Shown one piece after another: positions 24,501 to 34,600 of a stretch of DNA of 64,000 nt (position 1 is its first letter; each line of letters opens with the position of its first letter). This DNA is from Marisa cornuarietis (lineage: Eukaryota; Mollusca; Gastropoda; Architaenioglossa; Ampullariidae): NCBI GenBank assembly GCA_004794655.1, contig SMMW01000634.1, positions 2,266,501 to 2,330,500 of the forward strand, written 5' to 3'. Below the pieces are notes generated by a model. The model was not told where the DNA came from, did not search any database, and worked only from the letters and a program-made list of their open reading frames with translations. The translations under genes were made by a program, and so were the position numbers.

Positions 24501-25600
24501 ATGCTCTGCTCTCAGCCTAGAAGTTTACTTAGAACACAACTTAAAACAATTTAAGTATTTAAATTAAACTTTCTTTACTTTGCCTTGATTGGATGCTCAA
24601 GATCTTTTACTTTGTATTGTTGCACCAATATTTATTTTGTGTAATATACTGTTTGTGTGTATAAAGTATACTGTGCATACTTTAAAGTAGGGAAATGCAC
24701 TATATAAATATACTTATAATGATGATGATAGTATTATTACTATGAAACAAAAACACAAAACTTACAAAGATTTGCTCGTGGTATTGTTAATGAATGCCAG
24801 ATGATTCGCAGGTTAGTTATGATCAGTCTGCCTGAAAGATATGTTACCAGAATAGTGCAATGAAAGTGTCAGATAATCATTATAACATTAATTTGTATTA
24901 TTTGAAATAATCATTAACATTTTCTGAAATTACATCCTAATTTATTAATGTGACAATTTCAGCATAAATGAATATACTGGCCCTAAAACACCTTAAAAAT
25001 TACTTCTGATAATTCATAAAGAATACTTTAAGATATAAATAATATAAATCTTACCTCTCTCCCCATTGTTACCTTTGGTGTCTTCAACGGCATCTAATCG
25101 ATCTATTATCTTTTCTCCTGGCCGGGGGCGTATCTGTCTATAAAAATGCATTATAGGATGAAAATTTATGATTATATTTTAAAAAAATTTTAGTTTCTGT
25201 TTGTTTGCTTAGAGCTTTTTTGTATTTTTTGGGGCTGGTTTTCGGTGTGTGTTTGGAGGGGGGGGGTGATAATCATACTTTCACTCAGCAGGTCTAAATG
25301 AGGCAGTGATCGACGGAAGTGAACAAAATTATCAGTCTCAACGGCTCTTTGGTAATAGGCGGTTAGAGTTTAAAATAAGAAAAAACGTTGTTCATATAGA
25401 GAGACATACTTTTTCATTTTATAGTTAATATAGTAATACTGACAACACAGCATAACAATTAAAAAGACAATTTTTGTTATCACTATTTCCGAGAAAATTT
25501 TGTTTTTCAGACTCTTTGAAATACATTTTGCATCTAAAACGTACTGAGAGCTTATGTCAAAGCGAACATCTCGATCTTCCCATAACACATCTGCAGCCAT
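15579..25600 (-). CDS. BBS5: BBS5, Bardet-Biedl syndrome 5 protein, complete, twelve coding exons, 341 aa
   Basis: Coding exons on the minus strand, in order: 25600-25545, 25137-25055, 24831-24766, 23946-23897, 21613-21533, 21072-21026, 20801-20666, 20360-20265, 19856-19794, 16920-16786, 16414-16331 and 15707-15579. All junctions are GT-AG and keep phase. The sum is 342 codons with the TAG stop, the same length as human BBS5. BBS5 is a BBSome subunit with two PH-like (DM16) domains. It binds phosphoinositides and helps move membrane proteins into and out of cilia. Diagnostic stretches: [19 protein letters not shown] at the start, [114 protein letters not shown] then [14 protein letters not shown], and a C-terminal [19 protein letters not shown]. 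Nothing suggests inactivation. Two introns carry dead transposons in antisense orientation. No RFX X-box palindrome, common in cilium genes, was seen just upstream of the ATG. Confidence 0.97.
17068..19178 (+). mobile_element. piggyBac-type DNA transposon, dead, in BBS5 intron 9
   Basis: The element is bounded by TTAA at 17064-17067 and 19179-19182, the standard piggyBac target duplication. The terminal bases are inverted repeats: CCCTCTAACGG on the left and CCTTCTAACAG read inward from the right, 9 of 11 the same. The left end also has a subterminal inverted repeat: tggggtccatacag at 17083-17096 and its near complement at 17268-17281. Inside is a broken piggyBac transposase. It lies between BBS5 exons 9 and 10, opposite in orientation to BBS5, and must be spliced out with the intron. 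Confidence 0.9.
17725..18856 (+). pseudogene. Broken piggyBac transposase (PGBD-like)
   Basis: The frame holding [13 protein letters not shown] and [16 protein letters not shown] runs to about 18009. The family then continues in a second frame ([23 protein letters not shown], to 18208) and a third ([26 protein letters not shown], from 18373), followed by a Cys/His-rich tail ([11 protein letters not shown] to CDLCAQQ, ending about 18856). The three aspartates expected of the DDD catalytic triad can be placed: in VDKQL, SDNFF and GDVNTVDQ. They sit in different frames, so no active enzyme can be made. The N-terminal part before 17725 is decayed beyond reading, with stops near 17590-17660. Confidence 0.88.
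21780..23240 (+). mobile_element. Non-LTR retrotransposon reverse-transcriptase remnant in BBS5 intron 4
   Basis: Reverse-transcriptase blocks in order: [20 protein letters not shown] (from about 21850), [62 protein letters not shown] and the catalytic [10 protein letters not shown] (about 22540). The C-terminal [39 protein letters not shown] and KTNDFVRNK follow to about 23065. The frame is broken by a stop near 22068, a 5-base-scale shift near 22620 and a stop near 22813. The 5' end, with any endonuclease, is missing. The 160 bases after 23066 recur at 55308-55465. Clade not determined; the domain order recalls RTE/Nimb-like elements. Confidence 0.85.
23240..23430 (+). repeat. Probable 3' end of a dispersed retroelement
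   Basis: This stretch follows the reverse-transcriptase remnant and ends with ggccttgagcctgcc, then ggcacagtataagtaaac and a short (TTAT)-like run. That arrangement, a short stem-like GC-rich block, a 'tataagta' motif and a simple-repeat tail, is shared by other retroelement ends in this window (near 24680, 32600, 56400 and 58900). Confidence 0.4.
24670..24740 (+). repeat. Microsatellite-tailed retroelement 3' end
   Basis: The sequence aaatgcactatataaatata is followed by runs of atgatgatgat and attatt. It has the same design as the ends near 32617 and 58915 and lies in BBS5 intron 3, between exons 3 and 4. Confidence 0.4.
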
Positions 25601-28300
25601 TTTTGACGCTTGTATATAACTAAGGACTCGCTCTCGGATTGAACGAGATTTAAAAAAAAAGTAAAAAGATAGACGTGTTAAAATATCTCGTGTTCATGCT
25701 GTAGAGCATATTCTAGAAAAAAACTTGTAGTGATACAGAAATTCTTTTGATAGTTTCGAATAAAAGTTCCTATCCTGTCACAGTTTTTGTGGCCTTCAAA
25801 AACGCGGCACCTAAACTGTGGAATGCTCTGCCGTCGTCACTGTCCACCATCACCTCACCAACCCCACACGTTTCGAAAAAGACTGAAGACCCATCTGTTT
25901 ATTTAAGATGGACTTAAACTTAAACAACCAAGCAACACTTCTGTCTTTATTTTTTACATTCCTAGTCTTTTATCTATTTATTTACTTTATTTTTTCTTTA
26001 ATTTTTTTTGCTGTGCAATGAGCATTCTTCTGAATGGATACCTGCGCATTACAAATGTACATCATCATCATCATCATCATCAACAGTTGTAATTCTCTTA
26101 CATAGTTACTGATAGTGGCGCCAGATAGCGTCTCAATGCCTTCAACACTTTCTCGTTATATGTAGGTTAGTCAAAATATTGGCCACACCGTATGTGCCTG
26201 TTATATAATAGCAATAACAGTCGAAAAAAGACTTATCTTATTCTATGAACATATTTCATGGAAAGGCTGTTCATTATGTAGGCCTACAGTTTGTTCAAAA
26301 CACGGACCTTCGATCATCAGATGAAGGTCCGTGGTTCAAAACAAGCATAAAATATTTCATAGAAAGGAAATAGGAGAACATTAAAATATAAAAAGAACTA
26401 ATTACAGACTGCATCATGCAGTACCCCAAATTTAGTGATTTTTAGTAATATAAAATACTTATAACGTATCAGTTTAATTAATTTTGATAGGTGGTCCTTT
26501 CATTCACACTACTTCTCGAAAGTTACAAAAACCTACATTTATCTTTAAAGTCATAAGCTTAGTTTCTTTGTTTCTGTTTGTACAAAACGTGTGATAGTCC
26601 ATTATTTTAAGAATGTTAAATCACTATTTCTGAATAAAACACTTTTGTGACTTTTGAAAATGAATCAAGGCAAAGAGATATAACTAACACAAGATTCAAA
26701 GAGAGTTTTGTTAAGTCTTAAAAGGTCATGAATTTGGACAGTTAGGAGTGCACGGGTTCAATGCTTATCTGCAAACTATCAAGCTAAATTTAATTTTATG
26801 GTTACTTTTGAAAAGATATATATAGCTTGTTTTTTACTTAGCACTTTTATGCTGCTTATTTGTCTCTTACTTGTGCGTGCAAGGGCACACACACATCACT
26901 CAGCGCAACATACACACACACACACACACAAGGTTGATATAGAAACACACAGATCTTCATCAAGATATTCATTTACACATATAAATGTTTCAATTGTCAC
27001 TTGTATTGTTTGACAGAAAGAGCAGCATCTCATGATGCTACAGATCTCTTGTTCAAATCATATATCCGAAAGATACTAATTTTATGTTCCATTGTAAAAG
27101 TATAGCTGTCTAGGAAATCATAAAAGATAATTGGAAAGAAGCCTGGAACTTTGTTCCCATCTGTTTGAATCCTGCAGTTAGGATAAAGTAACCATTTTTG
27201 GGGGTTTTTGAGACCGATTATGAATTTTTCTTCTTTAAAGTTAAGCTTTAGCAGGACTAATAAAATCATCAGTTATTTTTAGAGAAAATTTGTACTCATG
27301 TCTTGTATCATAACATTTTTTTACAATTAATTTTAAGATTAGAATGTTCTAATTGAATGATCATCCAACACTTAAAAACTTCTGAAATCCATGGGTCAGT
27401 TTTAATTACAGTAGGTTAAAAGTTAGGGTTCTACCTTAGTGTCTATATATATATATATACCTTGATTTTTATGGTTATATATGACAATCTAAACAGTGAT
27501 GAACTATAAATAATGCTATATTAAATTTATATTGATTATCAATGTTTGTTAAAAGAACAAATCAAGAACACACACAGTTATAGACCTTACCTTACATCTA
27601 AAATTCAGTTCATCTAATTTTTGTCACCACATATTTTTCCACAAAACAGGATGGATAATATACATCGTTTAAGTAAGATATTTATATCGCTGTATAAAAT
27701 ACTATCATCTTTATATACCACAGAAATAGACTAATATGAATATGAGCTTAATGATGACCCATGGTGTAAAGGTGTTTTTAAGGAATTGATCGAGTGATTT
27801 CGGTCCATGCGGCTCGATCATTCATCACCTGTTGTAAATATAACTGATATAGTTTTGCACTTGGACAAGTAACAGAACTAGCACACATGGACTTCTAACA
27901 ATGAAAAAAGATGCGAATGATTAAATTACTTCTTTATTTCCATATTTAGAATAGGGTGCATTCAGATTTTTTAACACTAGCTCAATAATGTCTTGGCCTT
28001 ATATAGTTTTATATATAGTTTTCGAATCTCACAAAGCTGGCGGCTTCATGGGCGGCTTTGTTTACCCCAACTAAGGGAAGTCACTCCCAGGTGATGATGT
28101 CAACCTTACAGGCCTCATTGGTAGGAGGGGGATTTAAGAGTGTATGTGGGATGCAACTGTATGTTGTTTAGTTTATTGCTCGCAAGCTCCAAACAAAAAA
28201 ATTTTCTATATCTGCTGTAAACAGAAATAGACAATAAAGATGTATTACATATCTCAGTGTTGCGCACATGAATTTAAGTGCAGCTTCCATGTATTTTACC
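25601..28300. other. Upstream region of BBS5, no further gene seen
   Basis: Contains the BBS5 promoter in its left part, a retroelement 3' end at 25790-26085, a CA repeat at 26880-26935 and a short (TA)n at 27446-27460. Open frames are short and unrecognised. A stretch at 28020-28200 with a 'gggatttaagag' block could be an old LTR, but I cannot support it. Confidence 0.4.
25790..26085 (+). mobile_element. 5'-truncated non-LTR retrotransposon, 3' end only
   Basis: The first part translates to AFKNAAPKLWNALPSSL, the typical end of a jockey/CR1-type reverse-transcriptase ORF. A 3' UTR with gcgcattacaaatgtacatc and a (CAT)n tail follows. The last two thirds are closely matched, on the other strand, at 33195-33395, so both belong to one family. 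Confidence 0.7.
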
Positions 28301-28303
28301 CAG

Positions 28304-28380
28304 TGCCGGCGCAAGGCTGTGTTACGCCTTAATAAGGTGAAAGACAAATATTGCGCCCCCCCACCTCTTCCCCCCAAAAA
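28304..28380 (+). repeat. hAT-like terminal fragment
   Basis: Starts with cagtgccggcgcaaggctg and ends in a gcgccccccc tract. This resembles the end of the intact element at 61656 (cagtgccggattaagc, then a C-rich tract). No matching second end is visible nearby, so it is a fragment or solo end. Confidence 0.45.
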
Positions 28381-28631
28381 AGTGAACCAGTTATCAAAAA
28401 ACAAAAAGGAATAATTATACGTTTAGGCTTAACTCCGTTTTCAAAATCATGCAAACGTATCTTTACAAACTCTCATGATGTCGGGGCTGTATAGGACAGT
28501 ATGCACTGTTTAGTCTTGTACGGCTAAGTCCAATTCACAGATATATTCTTATAGAACAGTTCAGTTCACAGATCTTTTAACAGACCTTTACTGATTCAGC
28601 TTTGGAATCAGTAGGTCTTCAGTGCGTTAAA

Positions 28632-28930
28632 GCAGAGACCTGGTTTTCTACACCTTCTTTGTCCAGTTTTGCGAATCTGATCCGACTGGTCATAAACTGT
28701 GATACATTTATCGCTACGCGTCCTACCTAGCACCTCGGCAAGTACTTTTAATCATTCTCTTCTCTCTTTCTCAGCTTACAGACGAACCAACAAGTAAAAC
28801 CGCACTGACTACATGTTTGCTGCTTAAAAATAGTAGAAAAGTGGGTAGCGATAAAAGTATCACAGTTTATGACCAGTTGGATCAGATTCGCAAAACTGGA
28901 CAAAGAAGGTGTAGAAAACCAGGTCTCTGC
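28632..28930. repeat. Near-perfect inverted repeat: two 86-base arms, 128-base loop
   Basis: The left arm 28632-28716 (gcagagacctggttttctac to the end) is the reverse complement of the right arm 28845-28930 with about three mismatches. A transcript through either strand would fold into a hairpin of about 85 base pairs. No transposase or repeat family is recognised for it. It lies in the BBS5/TERF intergenic region. Confidence 0.85.
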
Positions 28931-29112
28931 TTCGCTTCCAGACGTTTCTGAGCAGTCTGCCATAGGCAGCACTCGCTTTAGCAATTCTGTCGTTGACTTC
29001 CGCATCGATATTTGGTGGTCAGTGGTCAGTAAATAAGAAAAAATGATTTTGGATTTTCAGTTGTGTTACTGTATTTGTTTTCTTTCCTCGGAGATTTATT
29101 CAAAAAAAAAAA

Positions 29113-29205
29113 AAAAATCCACTGACCAAAGCCGGGCCCACTTCAAACCCGCAGGCCCGGGTACACCAGACCCCCTTGTCCCCCACTGTCTCTTCAGGCC
29201 TGCCA
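29113..29205 (+). repeat. Dispersed repeat shared with 62826-62915
   Basis: Follows an A-run and starts tccactgaccaaagccgggc, continues through gtacaccagacccccttgtc and ends near caggcctg. The same blocks occur at 62826-62915 inside the hAT-type element, again directly after an A-run. The family is unknown. Confidence 0.65.
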
Positions 29206-29351
29206 ACGCTGCCTTTCCCTCGCCCCCTCTAATTCTCCACCCTCTTCTTCACCGCTGGTTAGCTGGCCACTCAGTGACTGCGCCAGCATCCCCTCCCCCA
29301 TCCACCAACGCCGACCCTCTCTCGACCTCCCCCCTCCCCTCCTTCGCCCTC

Positions 29352-29570
29352 TATGTTGTTGTTGTTGTTTATTTAGTTGGAAAGTGCTTCCACCTTGCGG
29401 TGATTTCGCACTATGGGGGGAAAGGGAGGGGGGTGGAAACCGGAGTACCCGGAGAAAACCCCCGCCGCCCAGCCCTGCGAACAGGTGTCACATACAGAGA
29501 GTGTCCCGAGACGAGATCTGAACCCTGAGCCGCTCACTGCAGTGGTAACCACTACACTACCGGGGGCCCT
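29352..29570 (-). repeat. tRNA-derived SINE with a (CAA)n tail
   Basis: Read on the minus strand, it begins near 29570 (gggccccc), carries the A box AGTGTAGTGG and the B-box-like GGTTCAGATC, then the body block 'ggggttttctccgggtactc' with 'catagtgcgaaatcaccgc', and ends in repeats of caa at 29352. It matches the SINE at 7440-7676 along its whole length. Its promoter boxes look intact. Confidence 0.8.
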
Positions 29571-29890
29571 CTAGTTCCCACGCTGGTTATATATAGCTGG
29601 TCACTGCAAATGCGCCTTCCAGTGATGGGGTTTTCCTGTAATACATGTACTGATAAACTAGCGTGGTGAAGTGAACCTACAAGCAGAGGAAAGGTGTCCT
29701 GCTAATGCCATTCTATTGTAGCGGGAGCGCTAGACAGCTTGTACCGCTGACGGTGCTTTCTCCCTTCCACCCTGCACCCCCTTCCACCCTACGCTTGGTC
29801 GCGCGAGCGGAGTGTCGCGAGGCAGGCTGACCGCACAACGGGTGACGTAGCACCCAGCTACTTTGGTATAAATACCAGAGAAAAGTCAGT

Positions 29891-29978
29891 TTCCTCCCCC
29901 CTCCCTTTCCCCCCATAGTGCGAAATCACCGCAAGGTGGAAGCACTTTCCAACTAAATAAACAACAACAACAACAACA
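29891..29978 (+). repeat. 5'-truncated SINE fragment inside the solo LTR
   Basis: The block ccctttccccccatagtgcg through ctaaataaacaac and a (CAA)n tail is the 3' half of the SINE at 29352-29570, in the opposite orientation. It begins about 20 bases after the LTR TATA box. Confidence 0.8.
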
Positions 29979-29984
29979 GTCTCT

Positions 29985-30160
29985 AGGCCTGCTTGTCGAA
30001 AGACGACTGGTCATTACAAGAGAGGTACCTGTTTGCCGAAAGGCGACTGGACCGGGCTGAAAGGCACTCTTGTTCCCCCCACTCCTTTCCCTCTACCCAC
30101 CCTGAGTACGAGAGGTACCTGTTTGCCGAAAGGCGACTGGGCAGGCTGAAAAGCACTCTC
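29985..30160 (+). repeat. Direct tandem duplication, 90-base period, in the solo LTR
   Basis: The block agaggtacctgtttgccgaa, followed by aggcgactgg, occurs at 30021 and again at 30111. A partial, diverged first copy (cgaaagacgactgg) lies near 29997. It is part of the LTR's transcribed region. Confidence 0.75.
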
Positions 30161-30749
30161 ATCACTCATCTCCTTCTTTCCCCCCACCCAAGGGAGTTAG
30201 GTGTTAGGATTTAGCTAGGTTAGTTAGAATAGGAATGATAGCAGCTGTAGGTGTGAATTATGTAAATAAATCTATGTCTTTGAACTTACTTATTTGTGTA
30301 AGTGTCTTAGTCCGTATGCTAGCGTGATGTATGTGTCCTCGTCGTGTGAACGAGATGTATGAGGATCATGCAGTAGAGAGAAAGAAATCGTGTCGTCTAT
30401 TGTAATGGTGTCGAGCAGCAGAACACACACACGGAGATTAAGGAGCTGAGCGATACACCGCAGAGAACACACTTTTGGTTAAGAGTAAAGCAGGGTCTTT
30501 TGTGGACTCCAAGGTCGGCTGAGTGCGGGTGCAGTAGATAAAAAAAAGAACACAACGCGAGGCAGGACATTAGACAAGGCACCCGACTAACGAGAGCTAG
30601 AACTTTAGATGGAAAGAAAGTTCTCCTTGGGAACTTCCGTCCTCTCCCCTGGAACTAAAAAGAGGAACGGACTGATTTATGGCGCTAGGGCAGGTGTGAG
30701 TGTAGCGACAGGTCAGTCCGGTTACACTATGAATATGATGTTTTTCTCT

Positions 30750-31170
30750 TACACTATTCTTCCTAAAAAAAAAAAAAACCCCAAAATCTGTCCATTCTTT
30801 CAAAGTTATGTCCGCCGCAATTTCAAATAATTTCTCTTTCAAGTCAGCAGAAAGTTCTGCTGTCTCAACATTGTTTTCACAAAAACGATCCAAAATCTGG
30901 GCACCATCCGTATCAATTTCAGGAAAATATAAGAAAATTTCGTTTTCCAGATTCTTCAAATGATCGATGATCAATACTTTGACATTAGGAATGATTGAAC
31001 GCTCAATGTTCGACTCTTTACAAAAAACATGAAATTGTTGGGAAGATTGCAAGATGTCCAGCAGAAATTCTGTCTTTCCAGTAGATAACTTTATGTCGCT
31101 GCGTACCCCTGTATAACCCTTGCCGTACCCCTAGGGGTACGCGTACCACCGGTTGAGAAACGCTGCCCTA
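30750..31170 (-). mobile_element. Fragment of a ZBED-type hAT transposon with one terminal repeat
   Basis: Read on the minus strand, the terminal sequence near 31170-31120 is cagcgtttctcaaccggtgg followed by tacgcgtacccctagggg, typical of a hAT-type inverted repeat. An open frame follows (31052 to about 30760) with SNIERSIIPNVKVLIIDHL, EIFLYFPEID and a later ADLKEKLFEIAADITLKE. These match the middle of hAT transposases of the ZBED/SCAND3/FAM200 group. The rest of the transposase and the other end are absent; the break is next to a poly-A run at 30763-30777, close to the solo LTR. It is about 460 bases from the start codon of the TERF-like gene. Confidence 0.75.
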
Positions 31171-31179
31171 GGTGATTGT

Positions 31180-31630
31180 CTAGTTCGCCTAATGGAAGAA
31201 GCAGCCGTGAGTGTCTGCCTATATCTTAAAATCCCTTCGCGAGGAAAGACTATAAAGTGACATTGGTTTTGCATGAGACATCGCGGCCTGCTGTACCACA
31301 AGACTACAGAATCACAGAAATCAAAGAAGTCTTTGCACGACCCGGCGTCTACCTAAAGAGCGCATGCGTAGCTCAGAGACGTGGAACTCTTCAGAAGGAG
31401 AGTTCAACTACCTGCCTGCACCGAGACCACAGTCTTCGGTATCTAAAGCTATGGAGGTCCAGAGAGTATAGAAACAAAGATCTAGAGAGCATAGAAGTTT
31501 GTGACCATGTCCGAGAACGATGGTTGCATTTGTCTAGGCCCCCAGGATTATAACGTCTAGAGTTGATGCACAAAGGGAGTGTACTCAGCTAACGATTCAT
31601 TTTGACGAGGCGGAGAATGCAAACGTAACG
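31180..31630 (+). promoter_or_regulatory. Presumed promoter and 5' UTR of the TERF-like gene
   Basis: This is the only non-repeat DNA between the hAT end and the TERF-like start codon, so the promoter must lie here or inside the repeats. It contains tctataaagtg near 31247 (a weak TATA-like sequence) and an open frame at 31257-31553 of 98 codons with no recognised family. If transcribed, that frame would act as an upstream ORF. Confidence 0.3.
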
Positions 31631-34600
31631 ATGGATCGGACCTCGGAAAGTGTACAGTTTGTTGTTACTGATTGGATCGTTGAGTACTATTGTCCTTATG
31701 TTTTAAGAAGATTTATGAATAATTCTTTCGTCGTTGATGAAGTTTCTCGAAATTTCATCGATGGTAAGCTTATTTTTCTTTCTGTTAGTTTCACTACACC
31801 TCTGCATAACGACGTCATTAACTGACGTGTACGTTGAAAGTAAATCGCCAGTCTATTTTTTTTTATTCGGATAGATTGTAATAAATAATTTTGGTGAACT
31901 ATAGTTAGATAATGAAGGGAATCTGTATCTGTGCATTTGACTTTGCTACAGAACTTTCTTATGTCTGCTGTATCAGATGCCGAGGTGATCGCTGTTTTTG
32001 TTTGTAGTCACGCTGTTGGCCCAGTACAGTTTTTTTTTGTTGTTTTGCAGTCTTATTTAAATGTTAATTTGTGGATTAAAAAAACATGCCTTTTGGGTTC
32101 TTTGTCATAATTTTCATTTGGAGCTTGCCATGTCATGGGCAGATCTGAGATGTGATCAATCTTCATTAACTTATTAGCAGCACAAATGCATAATAATGTT
32201 AAAATCATTTTGTGATAGGCTTGCTGACGATATGCAGCTTGACACTTGCTTAAAATTCATCAATTGTTTTTAGATGACCGTTTTAATTGTGACAATTATT
32301 GTATTAATTTTTGCAATTTACTTTGTATTATATCACCATGGTTTGACTTTTGTGTTCACCGACTCTTTTATACTCTTCCTTGAGCATTACTCCTAACACA
32401 GTCCACAATGCTAGTCCTTTTTAACCCCCCCCTTCCCTCTTGCTACTTTACCCATCTTTCTCTGCAGAATCACTATATTTCTCTGTTCCTGTTACTTGAT
32501 GCCTTTTGTTTTCTGTTTCGTCGTCAGTACTGTCGTTTTCTTTCGTCCCCTTTGTTCTGTATCTACTTAGTCCACGTCTCTTCCTCGTTTTAAGCGCTAA
32601 GAGCATGCTCTCTATGAGTGTGAATATGCGCTATAAAAATCTTCACTATTATTATTATACCAAGTGAAACACAGATCTCTCATGTCCATGCTGCACTAAA
32701 TAATGATTTTAGTGGCATTTTAGAGAGCTGGTTTCACATCCAACTACTAGCATGACCAAGAACCTTAATTTATTCATGAATAAAATCCTTCCTTCTACAG
32801 AACTTTTCAAATAATGGCATTTGATAAAAATGTCCATTTGATTCTTATCTTATCCAGACCTGCTTACCCTTAGCAGCTAGCCAAGTCATTACAGGAAATC
32901 TTCAGTATTATGAGAGCTTCTGCTGGGTTGTTTTTCGTATTCTCTCTTTCCATTTGGGATCTTCAGTTTATTGCAATAAATAGCTTTCATATCAACTGTT
33001 TTAAACTTTCTAGTTTTTGCTTCACTCCAGGATATTGGTGAAGTGTTGGCACTTGCAACAGTGACTTGTCACCATCCTCAAGGGTTTTAAAAGTGATGAC
33101 AAGATGGGCCTGATGAGATAGGGTCTAAAAAGGTTTTGAAGTTATTGGGTCTCTGCAGATGTATTACTCTCCTCTGCATTTACCCCAGGTAGATCAAAAT
33201 GATGATGATGATGTCCATTTAAGATATGCGGGTATCCATTTAAAAGAATGCTCATTGCGCAGCAAAAACAGAAGAGAAAAATAACAGGAAAGTAAACAAA
33301 TAATGAAGACAGAAGTGGTGCTTGGTTGTTTAAGTACGTCTTAAGTAAACAAATGAGTCTTCAGTCTTTTCCCAAATAGTCTTGTTCATAGATCAAATAG
33401 GTACAGAGTGTTAATCAGTGTTAATAAAATATAGTTCCATAATGTTTTGGTGAGAGCAGTTTAACTAATTTTATATATTTAAAAAAACAGCAGATAATCT
33501 TTACCATTCTACAACATAAAAAATCAGTACAACAGAGACTGAAACATATGATGCTTACCTGTCAGAGCTCACTAAAACTTAAAAAAAAAAATTCAGAGTG
33601 AATTTCAAAAGGGCCTTATTAGTCAAAGAAGATAATGAAATGAGAATAAACTTGAAATTAATAGAATGGCAAACTTATTTTTAGATACCAAGTTAAGACT
33701 GTAGGTGGAGACAAGTAGTAATGAAGGAAGAGATATTTCAGGGGTGGGGAATGTCTGGCCTATGGGCCATATGAGGTCTGCCAAATCATTTGTTCTGGCC
33801 CAGCCAAGGCAACTGCAGGAAGAGGGGAGGGGGGGACAAAATTCAGTAAATCAAGGAGCTTTTTTCATAACAATGTAAATTTGTGTTAAGTGAATCATGA
33901 TAATAACATGCACTTTGAAATAAGCCAGAATGGGACTGGAGAAACAGTTTTGGCCATCACGTTAGGAGTAAATTAGATAAATGGTTGACCAAATACAGCA
34001 GGCTAATTTTTAAGTTGAAATGTAATAATTTGAAATCATTTGAAAGTAATATATAAAGTCACAGGTACAGCACTGAAATTGTTGTAGGAGTAGCTATTTT
34101 ACTGAATAAGCAGCTTTTGTTGTTGCAGGTATGTTTGGCGTTATCAGAGATCAGCATGGTACAGTTAACAAGAAAGAAGTCGCTTTCCTTGCACTTTTTG
34201 CACATTTGTTTCATGTACAAAATCCGGATACATCACCAATGGATGAAGATGTCTTTGAAGACTTTTTGTCATCATTCAGACTCGTACTTGAATGTATCAA
34301 CAGGCTTGAGCTGAACATCACTGAGTATCCTAATCTAGTCAATGAAGCTGAGATACTGCGTCAGAAAACAGTTTTGCAGGCTGGTTTCCTATGCTTGTTA
34401 TATTCATTTCATGTACATGTGATGATTGTGAAATGTTTTTGTATATGCATTGATGCATGCATGTGTGCAGATGTGTGTATATCTATGTATGCATGTTTGT
34501 ATATATTTGTTTGCTTCTATGGTTGTGTGTGTATATTCAAGTATGTGCTTGATACAATTTGTTCAAAGAGGCAGTTTGAGAACTCTTACTGTTGTGAGCA

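Larger units (their letters stand above)
29717..30726 (+). mobile_element. Solo LTR of an LTR retrotransposon, 1010 bp, 4-bp target duplication
   Basis: Begins TGTAGCGGG and ends CCGGTTACA, with CTAT duplicated on both sides (29713-29716 and 30727-30730). A TATA box lies at 29867-29874 (tataaata) and a polyadenylation signal AATAAA at 30265-30270, the order expected in a plus-strand LTR. Inside are a SINE fragment (29891-29978) and a 90-base direct duplication. There is no internal coding region or second LTR, so it is a solo LTR left by recombination. The clade is not determined. Confidence 0.7.

Noticed and set aside
34375..34384. GC-type donor (CAG|GC) at the end of exon 2 of the TERF-like gene
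   Set aside because: A GT donor eight bases away (GCTG|GTTTCC) with the acceptor at 34656 keeps phase and length and needs no unusual splice site.
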